Assembly: GCF_000026945.1 (NCBI RefSeq)
Contig: NC_012860.1
Span: 2,294,001 to 2,358,000 of the forward strand
Direction of reading: 5' to 3'
Origin: Candida dubliniensis CD36
Taxonomy: Eukaryota; Ascomycota; Pichiomycetes; Serinales; Debaryomycetaceae
Length of the DNA stretch: 64,000 bases
The position numbers and the translations under genes are program-made. Every line of letters begins with the position of its first letter. The stretch's first letter is position 1. Shown here piece after piece: positions 10,340-19,707 of this stretch. The notes beneath the pieces were generated by a model. It had not been told where the DNA came from and ran no database searches. It saw nothing but the letters and a program-made list of their open reading frames with translations.

Positions 10340-13300
10340 TTACATTATCCAATATTCATCTGGTATTTCATCACTAGCTTCACTCTCGGAATCATCACCT
10401 CGATCTTGATAATCTGCTTGAACTGAATATTCAAAATCCCCATCATCATCACCACCTGTGGCTTGTTGACCTTGATCTACTTCCATTTCTTCATCATCAT
10501 CATTGTCTTCTGAATCAATGGCTTCTCGTCTTTGAGATATCTGATATCTGACATTATCTCGTCTTTCTCTTTCTTGTTGTCTCTGTTGTTCAGATATTCG
10601 ATTTGCAGTTCCTTCTAAAACGTCATCTGGATACTTCTTTGTGATAGTAACGTTGTCACCATCAACTTGTAATCTTAATTCTCTATTATACAGATTCTTA
10701 TACCCAGAACTATCATTGCCATCATTGGAACGACCATATGTACCACCAACACTATTATCTCTGCCTCTTTTATTACTGTTAGTGTTTGTATTTAATAATA
10801 CAGTTATTTGTCTCAAGGCAGTATCCAATTTCTCTAATATATCGTGTCCCTTGCCAAAAAGAACTGTGGATAACACTGACACATTATCCATTCTTGATTC
10901 ATCTGGAGAGCTCTTATTGAATAAGTTATCATTTGCTTGATCAGTATAATATTTAATTAATTGCTTGATAACCTGAGTGAATCCCATTTCATCTAAATGT
11001 TTCGCTCTCTCATAAACAGATGATTCATGAGTGTTAGATAGACCTTCTAATTTTCTCTTTTCAGTCCCTCTGCTACTGGGAGTTCTTGCCGATACTGATG
11101 ATGATTTGTCTTGTTGTTGTTGTTGTTGTTGCTCTTGTATTTCACTAGGATCATCCATTATAACATCCTCACCTTGGTCTTCATCTTCATCAATGTAAAT
11201 TCTATGATTAGTACTTGTTGGGAACCTTGAGCCATCAACATTTTGATAAACATCATATTTACTATAATCATGAATATTGTACCCAAATCGTGAATATTTC
11301 CATGTCAAATTTACAATTATCCAAATGATCGATGATTGGATACTGTACAAATTATTAAATAAATTAACTCTATCACTGTCATTTTCCAATTCATCAAGAA
11401 CAGACTCGGGTATTTTGAACGACAATAATCTAAGCCAAATCTCCAACAAGCCATCATTGGGGAACCAGTTACGTTTGCTTTTATCAATGACACTATATTT
11501 ATGATCTTCAGTATGATTAATTGCTCGAATCAATCTCACATACTTTTCATCTTGGATTAGTTTGCTTAAAACTTCATCATTTTCATAAAAAAGTTTGAGT
11601 TGAGCTTCTGTATCTCTGAAAGGACCACTTTTGTTATTATTATTATGTTTATAATTGAAATCAGGTAAGAATATATTGACGTTACTCACATTTTGAATCA
11701 AGAATTGAAACCATGTATTGGGAATCCCTGTATTACCATTTGCATGTTCAAATTGAACAAAATCCTTTTCATAGGCATCAATTAATAATGAGTTGAAATG
11801 AGGCGATCCAGCAATAAAGTTCCTTAAAATTTCAAAGGCAGTTATTTTTTGTTGTAATTTTATTTGTCTTACATGTGCATTATCTATCAATCGAGACTTG
11901 TGATGACTGTTAGTTTCATTACTGCCTAATCCATAACTTGCCTTTTGCAAAATAAAATTCAACGAAAAACAATCCAAAACTTCTTTTTTGTTTTCGGTAG
12001 CTTCATTGTACATAAAATTCTTAATAACTTGTAAAATCTTCAATTGAATATCGTTCTTTTGATATATTTCTTCTAAAATTGATTGTCCCTTGGAACTAGT
12101 AATAGGAATAGATTCATCAATATTATCGGTAGATGAATTTTGATAAATAGTTAACAAGCTTGATAGGAAACTTTCATTACCAATAATTTTATATCTAAAC
12201 GAACTGAAATCTAATATGAAATTAGCAAGAGATCCAATACAGATAGACTTGTTGGTCATAACTATTTTTTTGCATTTTCCAATATTCATTTCGTTGCGAT
12301 CATAGTTGTCACTGGTATTATTCACACCATAAAAAAACTCAAAAATCTTCATCAAAACCTCATACTCGTGAATGATTTGCAAAATGTCAAAAATAAACCC
12401 TCCGGGTGGTCCATTGGTGACTGAATTGGATCCTGCAGACGATGAAGTAACTGCCGCATTGGAATTGGAGTTACTGTTAGTTCCAGATACAACTCTAGGT
12501 GCACTTACTGTTGTCCTTATTGTTGAAGAACCAGCATTGTTAGCCAGATTATCACCACCATTACCACTTCGTAAACTAACCTGACCACCACTTGCTTGTT
12601 CATTATCAGTTACTTCATCACTAGCTGAAAAACTTTTAAAAGAATTGCATTCAACAAAAAAAGTTCTTAATGTAGCCACTGATCGAGAAACAGAACGGAT
12701 AAAGTAAAAACAGTTTGTAAAGATAGAATCATCGTGCAACGTGCTTATAATTCCTAAATTTCTACCAAACCATGGCAAATCGATATCAGAAATCCCTTTA
12801 GTTGCCCTTGTAATTCCATTTAGGTTTCTTCTTTTCTTTGGATTTAATAAACGATATGCTAAATGCAACTGATTGAGTAAAAAATAATAATTGTCGACAA
12901 TTTCAAATATAATTTCCGTGACGTTAACACTGTATTCTTGTGGGACACTTACTACTCTACTCCGATATTCCTCTCGATTCGAAGTATAAACACTCAAAAG
13001 CAACAACAAGTCAGACACCTCAGTTTCATCTTTATCGATAGTCAACATTACGGTAAAGTCTACCAAGGTTTTCCCATTGTTACTACTCGATTTCAAAGAC
13101 TTTAATATTTTAAGTAATTTGCTGGATTGATAACAAATTTGTAGTTTTTCAACCAATTTATAATCTATATTAGTGTCATGGATATCATCATTTAATCGAG
13201 GATATTGAAGGCACAAGTCTGATAATATTCGAGCTGGTGAGAGCAAGAACATTGGTATCTTGTAATCGTGCAATCTGAATTCTGTCTGATTTAATGATTT

Positions 13301-14647
13301 GATTTTGTTGGAAAAGGAGGCTATCGATGTCAAGGCAGAAGCAGATGAGGTTGGATTTTTCGATTTTTTGTTCATACATCCTGTGTAATCATTTTTCAAT
13401 TCTAACATTGAAATAATTCGAGGGAACAATTTCTTATAACTTCTGAAAATTAAAGCTTTTTCACCATCTTCCAAAGGTTTCAAATTCTTCAAATAGGATG
13501 CAATCAAGTTTAATGATGCTAGATTCAATGCCCAGTTGTCATACTTTACTAAAAGTAATAAAGCTAAATACACATTGACAGATAACTCTACAACCGGTAA
13601 TGAAGATATATTCAGTGAAAAATCCGTGGAGGTTTTAGAAAATGAAGCCTTCCTTTTCTTTTTACTAGATTTGTCCTCTTTCATAGAATAAACAGAATCA
13701 CTGGGGAGTGCCATTAAAATATCATAGTCATTGGTTTTCATAAAACTGAAAATTTGAGCCGTGCAGGTTATAAGCTCTAGTAATAGTTGTGAGTTAACTG
13801 TTTTCTCAAGAATGGTTCTATTTAAATCGATATTAGGTAAACAGGAATCCTCAAATGCCATTTGGTGCAATATTTGATTACTTGAAGACGGGAATAGGAC
13901 GGTTATATGGGTGTTGATAATTGTATCACATTTTCTCGACAAACGATTCAATAATGCCGTTAACAATGTAATAAGCGAGTCATTGGTGACTCTACATGTT
14001 GATCCTAATAATAACGGTACTAATTTCAACAGCTTAATCAATAATGTCGAGCTAATAAAACATAACTGTTCATGCTTATCATCAGTCACTATCAATAATG
14101 AAATTATAAATCTCCATAACATCTTTGCATCTAAATTGTGATCTTTGATATTTGCTAATCCCATTAAGATTTCCAAAGTATAGCCTATGACACTTTCAAA
14201 TTTTCTTTGAATATTCAAATATAATGGGTCTTCCTTGTGTTTATATAAAACAGGAACAAAAGACTGGATGAAATAATTCAATAACCCAATCATGGGATTC
14301 AATACTGATTGCATTGACAAAAGGCATTCAGTGATGTTTTGGTCTTTTTTGTTGTCGACTTCAATACTAAATAAACATAAAATGTTGGTGATTACAGAAA
14401 GTTTCTCTAAATTCTCGAGTAAATAACTAGTGTCCTCTAATGAAAGATTGGCTGCTTCAGTAAGTTGATTGATAAGATGTTCAAAATCTGTGGTGAGCTG
14501 TTTTATAAACTGGACATTACCGACTAATTTGTATTTCAAGTCTTTGTTGCCAATGATACTGAAACGTAGTTCGTCGTAGGCGCTATCCAAAACTATCATT
14601 GATCGTTTCTGATGATTGTCTTCGTGCAAAAGGAGATTAAGGGGCAT
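10340..14647 (-). CDS. VID28: Armadillo-repeat GID/CTLH ubiquitin-ligase subunit, Vid28/Gid5-like
   Basis: Probable Gid5/Vid28 (human ARMC8) ortholog, a scaffold of the GID E3 complex that marks gluconeogenic enzymes for degradation after glucose addition. The 1435-residue protein is mostly helical repeats. Near residues 1100-1112 it has SSIIWIIVNLTWKY, and near 1210-1270 ERAKHLDEMGFTQVIKQLI followed by DILEKLDTALRQI. This matches the ARMC8/Vid28 C-terminal pattern (SIWxxxNLTW, then a LxxMGxxxxL helix and a final helix). It is much longer than yeast Vid28, owing to Ser/Asn-rich insertions (about 690-750) and a polyQ/acidic tail ending in DEIPDEYWIM. I chose ATG 14645-14647. The open frame extends 44 codons further to 14779, but that begins with TTG. 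The assignment rests on remembered motifs, without a search. Confidence 0.72.
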   Translation of the reverse strand: MPLNLLLHEDNHQKRSMIVLDSAYDELRFSIIGNKDLKYKLVGNVQFIKQLTTDFEHLINQLTEAANLSLEDTSYLLENLEKLSVITNILCLFSIEVDNKKDQNITECLLSMQSVLNPMIGLLNYFIQSFVPVLYKHKEDPLYLNIQRKFESVIGYTLEILMGLANIKDHNLDAKMLWRFIISLLIVTDDKHEQLCFISSTLLIKLLKLVPLLLGSTCRVTNDSLITLLTALLNRLSRKCDTIINTHITVLFPSSSNQILHQMAFEDSCLPNIDLNRTILEKTVNSQLLLELITCTAQIFSFMKTNDYDILMALPSDSVYSMKEDKSSKKKRKASFSKTSTDFSLNISSLPVVELSVNVYLALLLLVKYDNWALNLASLNLIASYLKNLKPLEDGEKALIFRSYKKLFPRIISMLELKNDYTGCMNKKSKNPTSSASALTSIASFSNKIKSLNQTEFRLHDYKIPMFLLSPARILSDLCLQYPRLNDDIHDTNIDYKLVEKLQICYQSSKLLKILKSLKSSSNNGKTLVDFTVMLTIDKDETEVSDLLLLLSVYTSNREEYRSRVVSVPQEYSVNVTEIIFEIVDNYYFLLNQLHLAYRLLNPKKRRNLNGITRATKGISDIDLPWFGRNLGIISTLHDDSIFTNCFYFIRSVSRSVATLRTFFVECNSFKSFSASDEVTDNEQASGGQVSLRSGNGGDNLANNAGSSTIRTTVSAPRVVSGTNSNSNSNAAVTSSSAGSNSVTNGPPGGFIFDILQIIHEYEVLMKIFEFFYGVNNTSDNYDRNEMNIGKCKKIVMTNKSICIGSLANFILDFSSFRYKIIGNESFLSSLLTIYQNSSTDNIDESIPITSSKGQSILEEIYQKNDIQLKILQVIKNFMYNEATENKKEVLDCFSLNFILQKASYGLGSNETNSHHKSRLIDNAHVRQIKLQQKITAFEILRNFIAGSPHFNSLLIDAYEKDFVQFEHANGNTGIPNTWFQFLIQNVSNVNIFLPDFNYKHNNNNKSGPFRDTEAQLKLFYENDEVLSKLIQDEKYVRLIRAINHTEDHKYSVIDKSKRNWFPNDGLLEIWLRLLSFKIPESVLDELENDSDRVNLFNNLYSIQSSIIWIIVNLTWKYSRFGYNIHDYSKYDVYQNVDGSRFPTSTNHRIYIDEDEDQGEDVIMDDPSEIQEQQQQQQQDKSSSVSARTPSSRGTEKRKLEGLSNTHESSVYERAKHLDEMGFTQVIKQLIKYYTDQANDNLFNKSSPDESRMDNVSVLSTVLFGKGHDILEKLDTALRQITVLLNTNTNSNKRGRDNSVGGTYGRSNDGNDSSGYKNLYNRELRLQVDGDNVTITKKYPDDVLEGTANRISEQQRQQERERRDNVRYQISQRREAIDSEDNDDDEEMEVDQGQQATGGDDDGDFEYSVQADYQDRGDDSESEASDEIPDEYWIM

Positions 14648-15026
14648 AGTTGAGGAAGTTGTCTTAATAATATTGAGATGGATTATTTGTTTTTTCGAAA
14701 GGTGGGTATATGGAAATGGTTTTAACAAACGGGAAGCTAAAGAAGGTGAAGGAATAAGGGAACAAAATTGTTTGGGCAAGGAAAAGTTTGGGTTTCAAAG
14801 TTGGATCGAGAGTAGTTGGCGACGCTAAGGACAACAAAAAAGTGAGAACACTACTAACAATAATAGCAATCACTGTATTACTCACAATCATGAAATATGC
14901 TATTTGTAAGTAGCAATTACATCTAGAGTGCGTCCATAACGACAAATAAGAATAACAGCTCTTATCTTTATTGTACTATGGGAAAAATAAGAACTATAAA
15001 CTAAAACTATATATCTATTGATTGTC
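14648..15026. other. Intergenic, VID28-like promoter
   Basis: Upstream region of the VID28-like gene and 3' flank of the RraA-like gene, both read leftward. No gene is seen. Confidence 0.5.
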
Positions 15027-15761
15027 TTATATTTTGCTTCGCCACAACTTTTGAGACTCGGCTGCAGGTTTCCCATCTTTGATATCTTGACTGACCTTGG
15101 TATCAGCATCAACTCTCTTGGGGATATAATCTAATACACTATGCAATTGCTCATTATCTTCTAATTTAACTACCCCATTCTTGTCAGCAATAATATAATC
15201 ACCAGCATTTATAGTTAAAACCTCACTATCTTTGTCCAAACTTGCAACTTTCACTTCCAATGGAACATTTATGCCAACTACTTTGACCAATGGACCAGGA
15301 GCACTGGTCCCAACACCATATGACCAAACAGGGTATCCCAAGTCATTGTGTTCATCTAAATCTCTAATTCTGCCCAAAATGACCGATCCATTTGCTTTAC
15401 GGTATTGTGCTCTGGTTGACATTAACCCTCCATACAAGGCATTATTGACCTTGACATAAGGAGCGTTCACTGTTTGTAATTCCAATGGCAAGCCAATTAC
15501 AACAATTGAATCTTCTGGGACCTGATCTATGTAAGCTTGTTTTACTGCGGGTCTAGGGTCAGATTTAGGAGCATACAATACTGTGTAGGCTTTCCCGACA
15601 GAAGATGCTGTGTTTAATACCGGTGATTGGTTAGTTAAGTTTGGAATGAATCCTCCATTAGCAATTCCGTGTTTATTTAATGAATCAGAAACATCACACG
15701 GAGTGAACTTGGATAAAATTGAAATAACTTCCTTGGATGATAATGATTTCGTAATTGACAT
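15027..15761 (-). CDS. RraA-like / HMG aldolase family protein
   Basis: Member of the RraA-like fold family that includes 4-hydroxy-4-methyl-2-oxoglutarate aldolase/oxaloacetate decarboxylase; S. cerevisiae YER010C is the yeast counterpart. Diagnostic stretches are the N-terminal CDVSDSLNKHG, the loop YGGLMSTRAQYRKANG, and GRIRDLDEHNDLGYPVWSYG, where the Arg-Asp pair belongs to the metal/pyruvate site. GDYIIADKNGVV follows. The length of 244 residues fits the family (about 230-240). I chose the ATG at 15759-15761, because the open frame upstream adds 40 hydrophobic, non-family residues. The enzyme is probably soluble, and its substrate in yeast is not established. Confidence 0.85.
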   Translation of the reverse strand: MSITKSLSSKEVISILSKFTPCDVSDSLNKHGIANGGFIPNLTNQSPVLNTASSVGKAYTVLYAPKSDPRPAVKQAYIDQVPEDSIVVIGLPLELQTVNAPYVKVNNALYGGLMSTRAQYRKANGSVILGRIRDLDEHNDLGYPVWSYGVGTSAPGPLVKVVGINVPLEVKVASLDKDSEVLTINAGDYIIADKNGVVKLEDNEQLHSVLDYIPKRVDADTKVSQDIKDGKPAAESQKLWRSKI

Positions 15762-16058
15762 AGTCAAATAATGGTTTGCAATTGAATGAAAAAGTGAGTA
15801 GAGAAATCTATGTTTTGACTCTAAAGTTGTCAAAGGTTGGATAAGATACTGTGGAGCAACACAGAAAAATAGGGAAACCAAAAGTCGAAATTCGCATTAA
15901 TCGCCTACAAAATCTAATTTGTGGGGACGAAGGGAACCAAGAACCAATCGCATCATAAATATGCTGCCGAATAAATAAATAAATAAATAAATAAATGCAT
16001 TATAAATATACCTTAATCACATATCAATTCTATATACAAGTGCAAACAATAATATAAA
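15762..16058. other. Intergenic with AATA tetranucleotide repeat
   Basis: A tandem array of the unit AATA (about 15970-15996) lies between the RraA-like gene's upstream region and the 3' end of the next minus-strand gene. Nothing else is seen. Confidence 0.6.
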
Positions 16059-16895
16059 TTAATCATCCAAACTCAATCTTTTCTTTAATTTGTTGTATTG
16101 ATCCTTTTCCATTCCATGATCGTCGTCAATTATTTCAGCTTCTTCGTGACGTTTCCGGGGAACCACTTTTTTATGACCAACTTCATCCTTTTTCACAACA
16201 TCTTCTATTACCACTGTCGTTTTCGGAAGTTTTATACTAGTACCTAATTTTTTCAAGAAATCCGGTTCCAATTGATAATCTTTAGGAATTTCCTTGTTAT
16301 CCACACGTGGGTCCTCTAAATCTCGCAATATAGCACTCAACGTCTGAGGATGAACCATAGTCTTTTCAACATTATTTCCCAGGTTCGCTGGTTCCATTAA
16401 ATCCTTTAATTCTTGCTCTCCTAGATCGTACAATTTCTTTCGGGAACGCAACTGTCTTAAGGGCAATGCATTCTTATCCTTGAAAGGATCGAATTCGATG
16501 GTTTTGATTTGAGTTCCTAATTTAGACACGGAGTCTATAAAGCTCTTATCATATGTAGATGTTCCTTGCTCATGTGGGTCTCCACCATCTTTACCTTCAA
16601 AGGCTGACGTCGTATCGTTATTTAACTTTTTCCGCAAAAATTTGGGATCAAATTTGGTAGTTGAGTCTGATCGGAACGAGTGCTGACTTATTTGATCTTG
16701 ATGAACCTTTTCGTCGCCTTGAGAAACCAGATTATCTTTATGTTTTTGTTGTTGTTGTTGTTGTTCAAATTTATCTCGCAAATCTTGTGGTGGTAATTGA
16801 TTCACATTAGACGTTCTATTGATGGTTTTTGCTGTCCTTTCTGAAACTGACTTGGCTAGTTTCCTGCCCCCTTGTTTAGATGCCGAAGCTCCCAT
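16059..16895 (-). CDS. Conserved fungal protein of unknown function, predicted N-myristoylated
   Basis: A 278-residue hydrophilic protein I do not recognise by name. It begins MGASASKQGG: Gly2, Ser6 and Lys7 fit an N-myristoylation signal, so membrane attachment is inferred. A polyQ run sits near residues 46-50. The more structured part looks conserved (DPFKDKNALPLRQLRSRKKLYDLGEQE, then VHPQTLSAILRDLEDPRV and a short DYQLEPDFLKKLGTSIKLP segment). The C-terminus is charged and ends KRLSLDD. There is no transmembrane segment and no enzyme motif. The start is an ATG (CAT 16893-16895), which is required for the myristoylation signal. Confidence 0.8.
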   Translation of the reverse strand: MGASASKQGGRKLAKSVSERTAKTINRTSNVNQLPPQDLRDKFEQQQQQQKHKDNLVSQGDEKVHQDQISQHSFRSDSTTKFDPKFLRKKLNNDTTSAFEGKDGGDPHEQGTSTYDKSFIDSVSKLGTQIKTIEFDPFKDKNALPLRQLRSRKKLYDLGEQELKDLMEPANLGNNVEKTMVHPQTLSAILRDLEDPRVDNKEIPKDYQLEPDFLKKLGTSIKLPKTTVVIEDVVKKDEVGHKKVVPRKRHEEAEIIDDDHGMEKDQYNKLKKRLSLDD

Positions 16896-17389
16896 ATTGG
16901 TATTATGTCACTTGTTTGAAGCTATGCATCACCAAAAGATCAGATTTCTACTTTTTTCCGCAAGAAATGTTATGTGATGCTTTGGGGTCGTGTATTTATG
17001 GCGAGAATTATGCTGTACTGATTTTTGCTTCTACGATTAAATAGGGTATTCCAAGTATTGGAAACAAGCGGTTAGTACTATATCATGCCTGTGAAGAAAG
17101 TAAGTTTAAGACTTTTCCGGCTTCTATAAGTAACCTCAATCATTTATTGAAAGCTCACGTAGGAGAGTAAATTCTTTAAAGATTTTTGGAAAATGGGTGG
17201 AACTCTGCAAAGTACGCATTTCGACTTACAAGATATAGCAAATCTACTAATCCAGTGATTGGATATTGAGGTGTATTTGCATGCTCTCAATGGACTTTAC
17301 GTATATAGTCAACTTTGAAATATAAACCTGCTTGAAGTAGATTACAATAGAATGCTAGTTTATATATTTTATGGAACAGTACAGAAAAG
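16896..17389. other. Intergenic spacer
   Basis: Upstream region of the myristoylated-protein gene and 3' flank of RPA34. A tiny plus-strand ORF near 17085 was considered and rejected. Confidence 0.5.
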
Positions 17390-18097
17390 CTATTCTTTTT
17401 CCTTCTTAGACTTCTTTTTATCCTTCTTATCCTTTTTATCCTTCTTTTCTTTCTTTTCTTTCTTGTCTTTCTTTTCCTTTTTGTCTTTCTTGTGTTTGAC
17501 CTCCTTCTCTTCTACCTTTGCCTTCTTCAAAACTTTGCCTGCTTCAACATCATCATTTTCTGATGTTTCCTCCTCATCTTCTTCTTTATCGAATTGATAA
17601 TCGTCCGCCCCATAACCAGTAGGGAAATGTCTCATTCTTAGTTTCTTTATTTGTGGAACATTTTGTCTAGGTACCACTACTTTGTCAAGTTGGATTTCAG
17701 GAATATCAACAACTTCATGGATACTATAGAATCGTGAGATCTTGTTTCCTAGAGGTCTAAAACTTCTTTTCTTCAGCGAAAATATGGTATGTTTGTTATT
17801 GGTGTCGGCGACAGATGCCCCAAGATCTTCAGTGACTTGGTATGATAAGTTGCTGACTTTGAAAGTTTCTGTATTTTTGCCACTAAATGATATTGGCAAT
17901 TTCTTCAACTCTGTCAATGGGAAACCTTTAGGGGTTTTTATCAACCAAACTTCTTTTCCTTTTAAATTTGATGAAAACTCTTTTGATTCAGGAGTAAGTT
18001 TTTGAAAATTCTTTGGAGGTTCATATTCTCTTTCTTCGATAGATAATTCGGAATCTGAATCATCAATATATTCACTGGATTTATATGAAGGTGCCAT
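17390..18097 (-). CDS. RPA34: RNA polymerase I subunit A34.5
   Basis: Probable Rpa34 (A34.5), which pairs with A49 on RNA polymerase I in the nucleolus and supports rRNA synthesis. The 235-residue product has an acidic N-terminus (SSEYIDDSDSELSIEERE) and a conserved dimerisation region containing GKEVWLIKTPKGFPLTELKKLPI and RMRHFPTGYGADD. It ends in a Lys-rich tail of repeated KKDKK/EKK units, as is typical of A34.5 and its animal counterpart PAF49. I place the start at ATG 18095-18097. The longer open frame to 18253 adds 52 Lys-rich and hydrophobic residues read through a poly(T) region and is less likely. The yeast protein has about 233 residues, in good agreement. Confidence 0.87.
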   Translation of the reverse strand: MAPSYKSSEYIDDSDSELSIEEREYEPPKNFQKLTPESKEFSSNLKGKEVWLIKTPKGFPLTELKKLPISFSGKNTETFKVSNLSYQVTEDLGASVADTNNKHTIFSLKKRSFRPLGNKISRFYSIHEVVDIPEIQLDKVVVPRQNVPQIKKLRMRHFPTGYGADDYQFDKEEDEEETSENDDVEAGKVLKKAKVEEKEVKHKKDKKEKKDKKEKKEKKDKKDKKDKKKSKKEKE

Positions 18098-18449
18098 AGT
18101 GTTTATAAGGGTCAATGCAATGGGTATGGAACAACAGGCCAAAGCTCGTTGTATGGTATTTTTTTTTTTTTTCCCATTTTTTTTTTTCTTACTCTTCGCT
18201 TGATTGTGAGACATGAGAAGAGATGCATCTTGGAAAAAAAAAATTGCTACCATGTGTAAAAAGTTATCAAGTGGACTTTATCACCGTTTACTGATATTTA
18301 ATTGTTTTAAGCGTGGTTTATCACCGAGCCTAATGATAAAGTTTACTCTTTCTACTAAATAAGGCAAGTAAATCTGTGTAAAATCTATTTGCAATACAAA
18401 AATTATGTATTCTCTAAATTATTATAACTCGACGACTAAACAGAAACAC
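18098..18449. other. RPA34 promoter and SFH5 3' flank
   Basis: Short spacer with poly(T) runs near 18160-18190 and an 18-base near-repeat, GTGGACTTTATCACCG at 18272 and GTGGTTTATCACCG at 18314. No gene is seen. Confidence 0.5.
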
Positions 18450-19412
18450 TCACTCTACGTCATCATTAATATGATTAATTTCTTCATCACCAACTTTCTT
18501 TAATATCACTTCCCCATATTCACTCAATTTTATACCATTTGACACATCAATATCAAACAAACTCTTTTCAACTTTGCCACCATAAACTTTAGGCAATTCA
18601 TCTGGGTTAAATGATTCCAGCAAGTCTCCATGGTTCAACACTTGAAACTTTTTCAATGTTGCTTCAGTTATGACTCTAATTGTTTTGAAAAAAGCAAATA
18701 CCCAACCCATAATCAAGGGCACATTAATAAAAAACTTGGTTGATAATAGTTCAGGGTAATTTGCTCCAAAGATGGTGATAATTTCCTTGGTTGCTTTCTT
18801 CATACCGGGATCAATTCTAAACAACGATACATTGTTATAATCATGAACTTGAGCAATTCGGTTATCCTTTGTCGATGTAAAGTCAATTAATTGTAAAGAC
18901 TTTTCCATTAGTCCTACTCTCCATCTTAAAAATTGACTTCCTGGTAACTTTGATACTTTGTTGTTAGCCCCGAATTTTTCGAAAATCTTTTTTGGGTTCT
19001 TTAAATTACCATACAAATTCCATGTGGTGACTTTTAAATTTGATTTTGGAAAATCTGTTACAACACCTAGCTCATTCAACTCTTTGTCAAAAGTTTCTTC
19101 GAATGCAGCACTCAAAGGTTGAAATTCATTTCTCCAATTCAACGAATCAATAAGTCGTTTTTCCAGTAATTCCAAATTATAATCATCGGCCGCTAAAAAC
19201 TTCAATAATATTTCATTACGTATAGATTCATTTACATATGGCTTATCCTTCGTATTAATTCGATACCCAAAAATCTCGTCATATTCAGGGTTGTCTAAAC
19301 CTGCTAAAATCTTAGGGAGAGAATCAATCAAAGTCAAAAGCTTTTCAGCTTGACTGTCTTCTAGTTTAACTGACTTGATTGTTGCTTTGACTTCCTCAAT
19401 CGAAGATGACAT
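18450..19412 (-). CDS. SFH5: Sec14-like phosphatidylinositol transfer protein Sfh5
   Basis: A 320-residue non-classical Sec14 homolog (CRAL-TRIO fold) linked to ER/plasma-membrane phosphoinositide transfer; in S. cerevisiae Sfh5 is also reported as a haem-binding protein. A CRAL-TRIO N region (about 60-100, LLKFLAADDYNLELLEKRLIDSLNWR) precedes the lipid-binding domain. That domain contains FLRWRVGLMEKSLQLIDF, VHDYNNVSLFRIDPGMKKATKEII, and NYPELLSTKFFINVPLIMGWVFAFFKTI. The order and length match Sfh5. The start is an ATG (CAT 19410-19412). Confidence 0.93.
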   Translation of the reverse strand: MSSSIEEVKATIKSVKLEDSQAEKLLTLIDSLPKILAGLDNPEYDEIFGYRINTKDKPYVNESIRNEILLKFLAADDYNLELLEKRLIDSLNWRNEFQPLSAAFEETFDKELNELGVVTDFPKSNLKVTTWNLYGNLKNPKKIFEKFGANNKVSKLPGSQFLRWRVGLMEKSLQLIDFTSTKDNRIAQVHDYNNVSLFRIDPGMKKATKEIITIFGANYPELLSTKFFINVPLIMGWVFAFFKTIRVITEATLKKFQVLNHGDLLESFNPDELPKVYGGKVEKSLFDIDVSNGIKLSEYGEVILKKVGDEEINHINDDVE

Positions 19413-19707
19413 CGTTGTTGAATGGCTTTCTATGGGGTTCTCTTCTTTCTATAGTATGAAAAAAAAAAAAAAGAAAGTAAAATAAAAACTGTGGTGGGTT
19501 GTTGGTTTGTTCGTTAATTTATACCTACAGTGATAAACGATAACTTGAGTAAGAGGGAAAAAAAAAAAAAAAAAAAAAAAAACAGATATGAAAGAGAGCT
19601 CGTAAGTGCAATCGAAACTCCGTTTCGGAAAACTTCCTGTTCGGAAACTAATCTATATGATCAGTGAATCACAATAACAAAAAACATACATTAACACTCC
19701 TATACAC
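19413..19707. other. SFH5 promoter with A25 tract
   Basis: The spacer contains a run of 25 consecutive A residues at 19558-19582 and a shorter A-rich run near 19458. Long poly(dA:dT) tracts commonly keep yeast promoters nucleosome-free; that role is inferred here. Confidence 0.6.

Noticed and set aside
14648..14779. 44-codon N-terminal extension of the VID28-like gene
   Set aside because: The extension would start at TTG; the first ATG is at 14645-14647.
15762..15881. 40-codon extension of the RraA-like gene
   Set aside because: It adds hydrophobic residues outside the family domain; the internal ATG gives the family length.
17085..17105. Mini-exon ATGCCTGTGAAGAAA followed by GTAAGT
   Set aside because: No convincing branch point and 3' splice site lead to a sensible second exon; unspliced it gives 14 codons.
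18098..18253. 52-codon extension of RPA34
   Set aside because: It is read through poly(T) and gives Lys-rich then hydrophobic sequence not found in A34.5; the internal ATG fits the family length.
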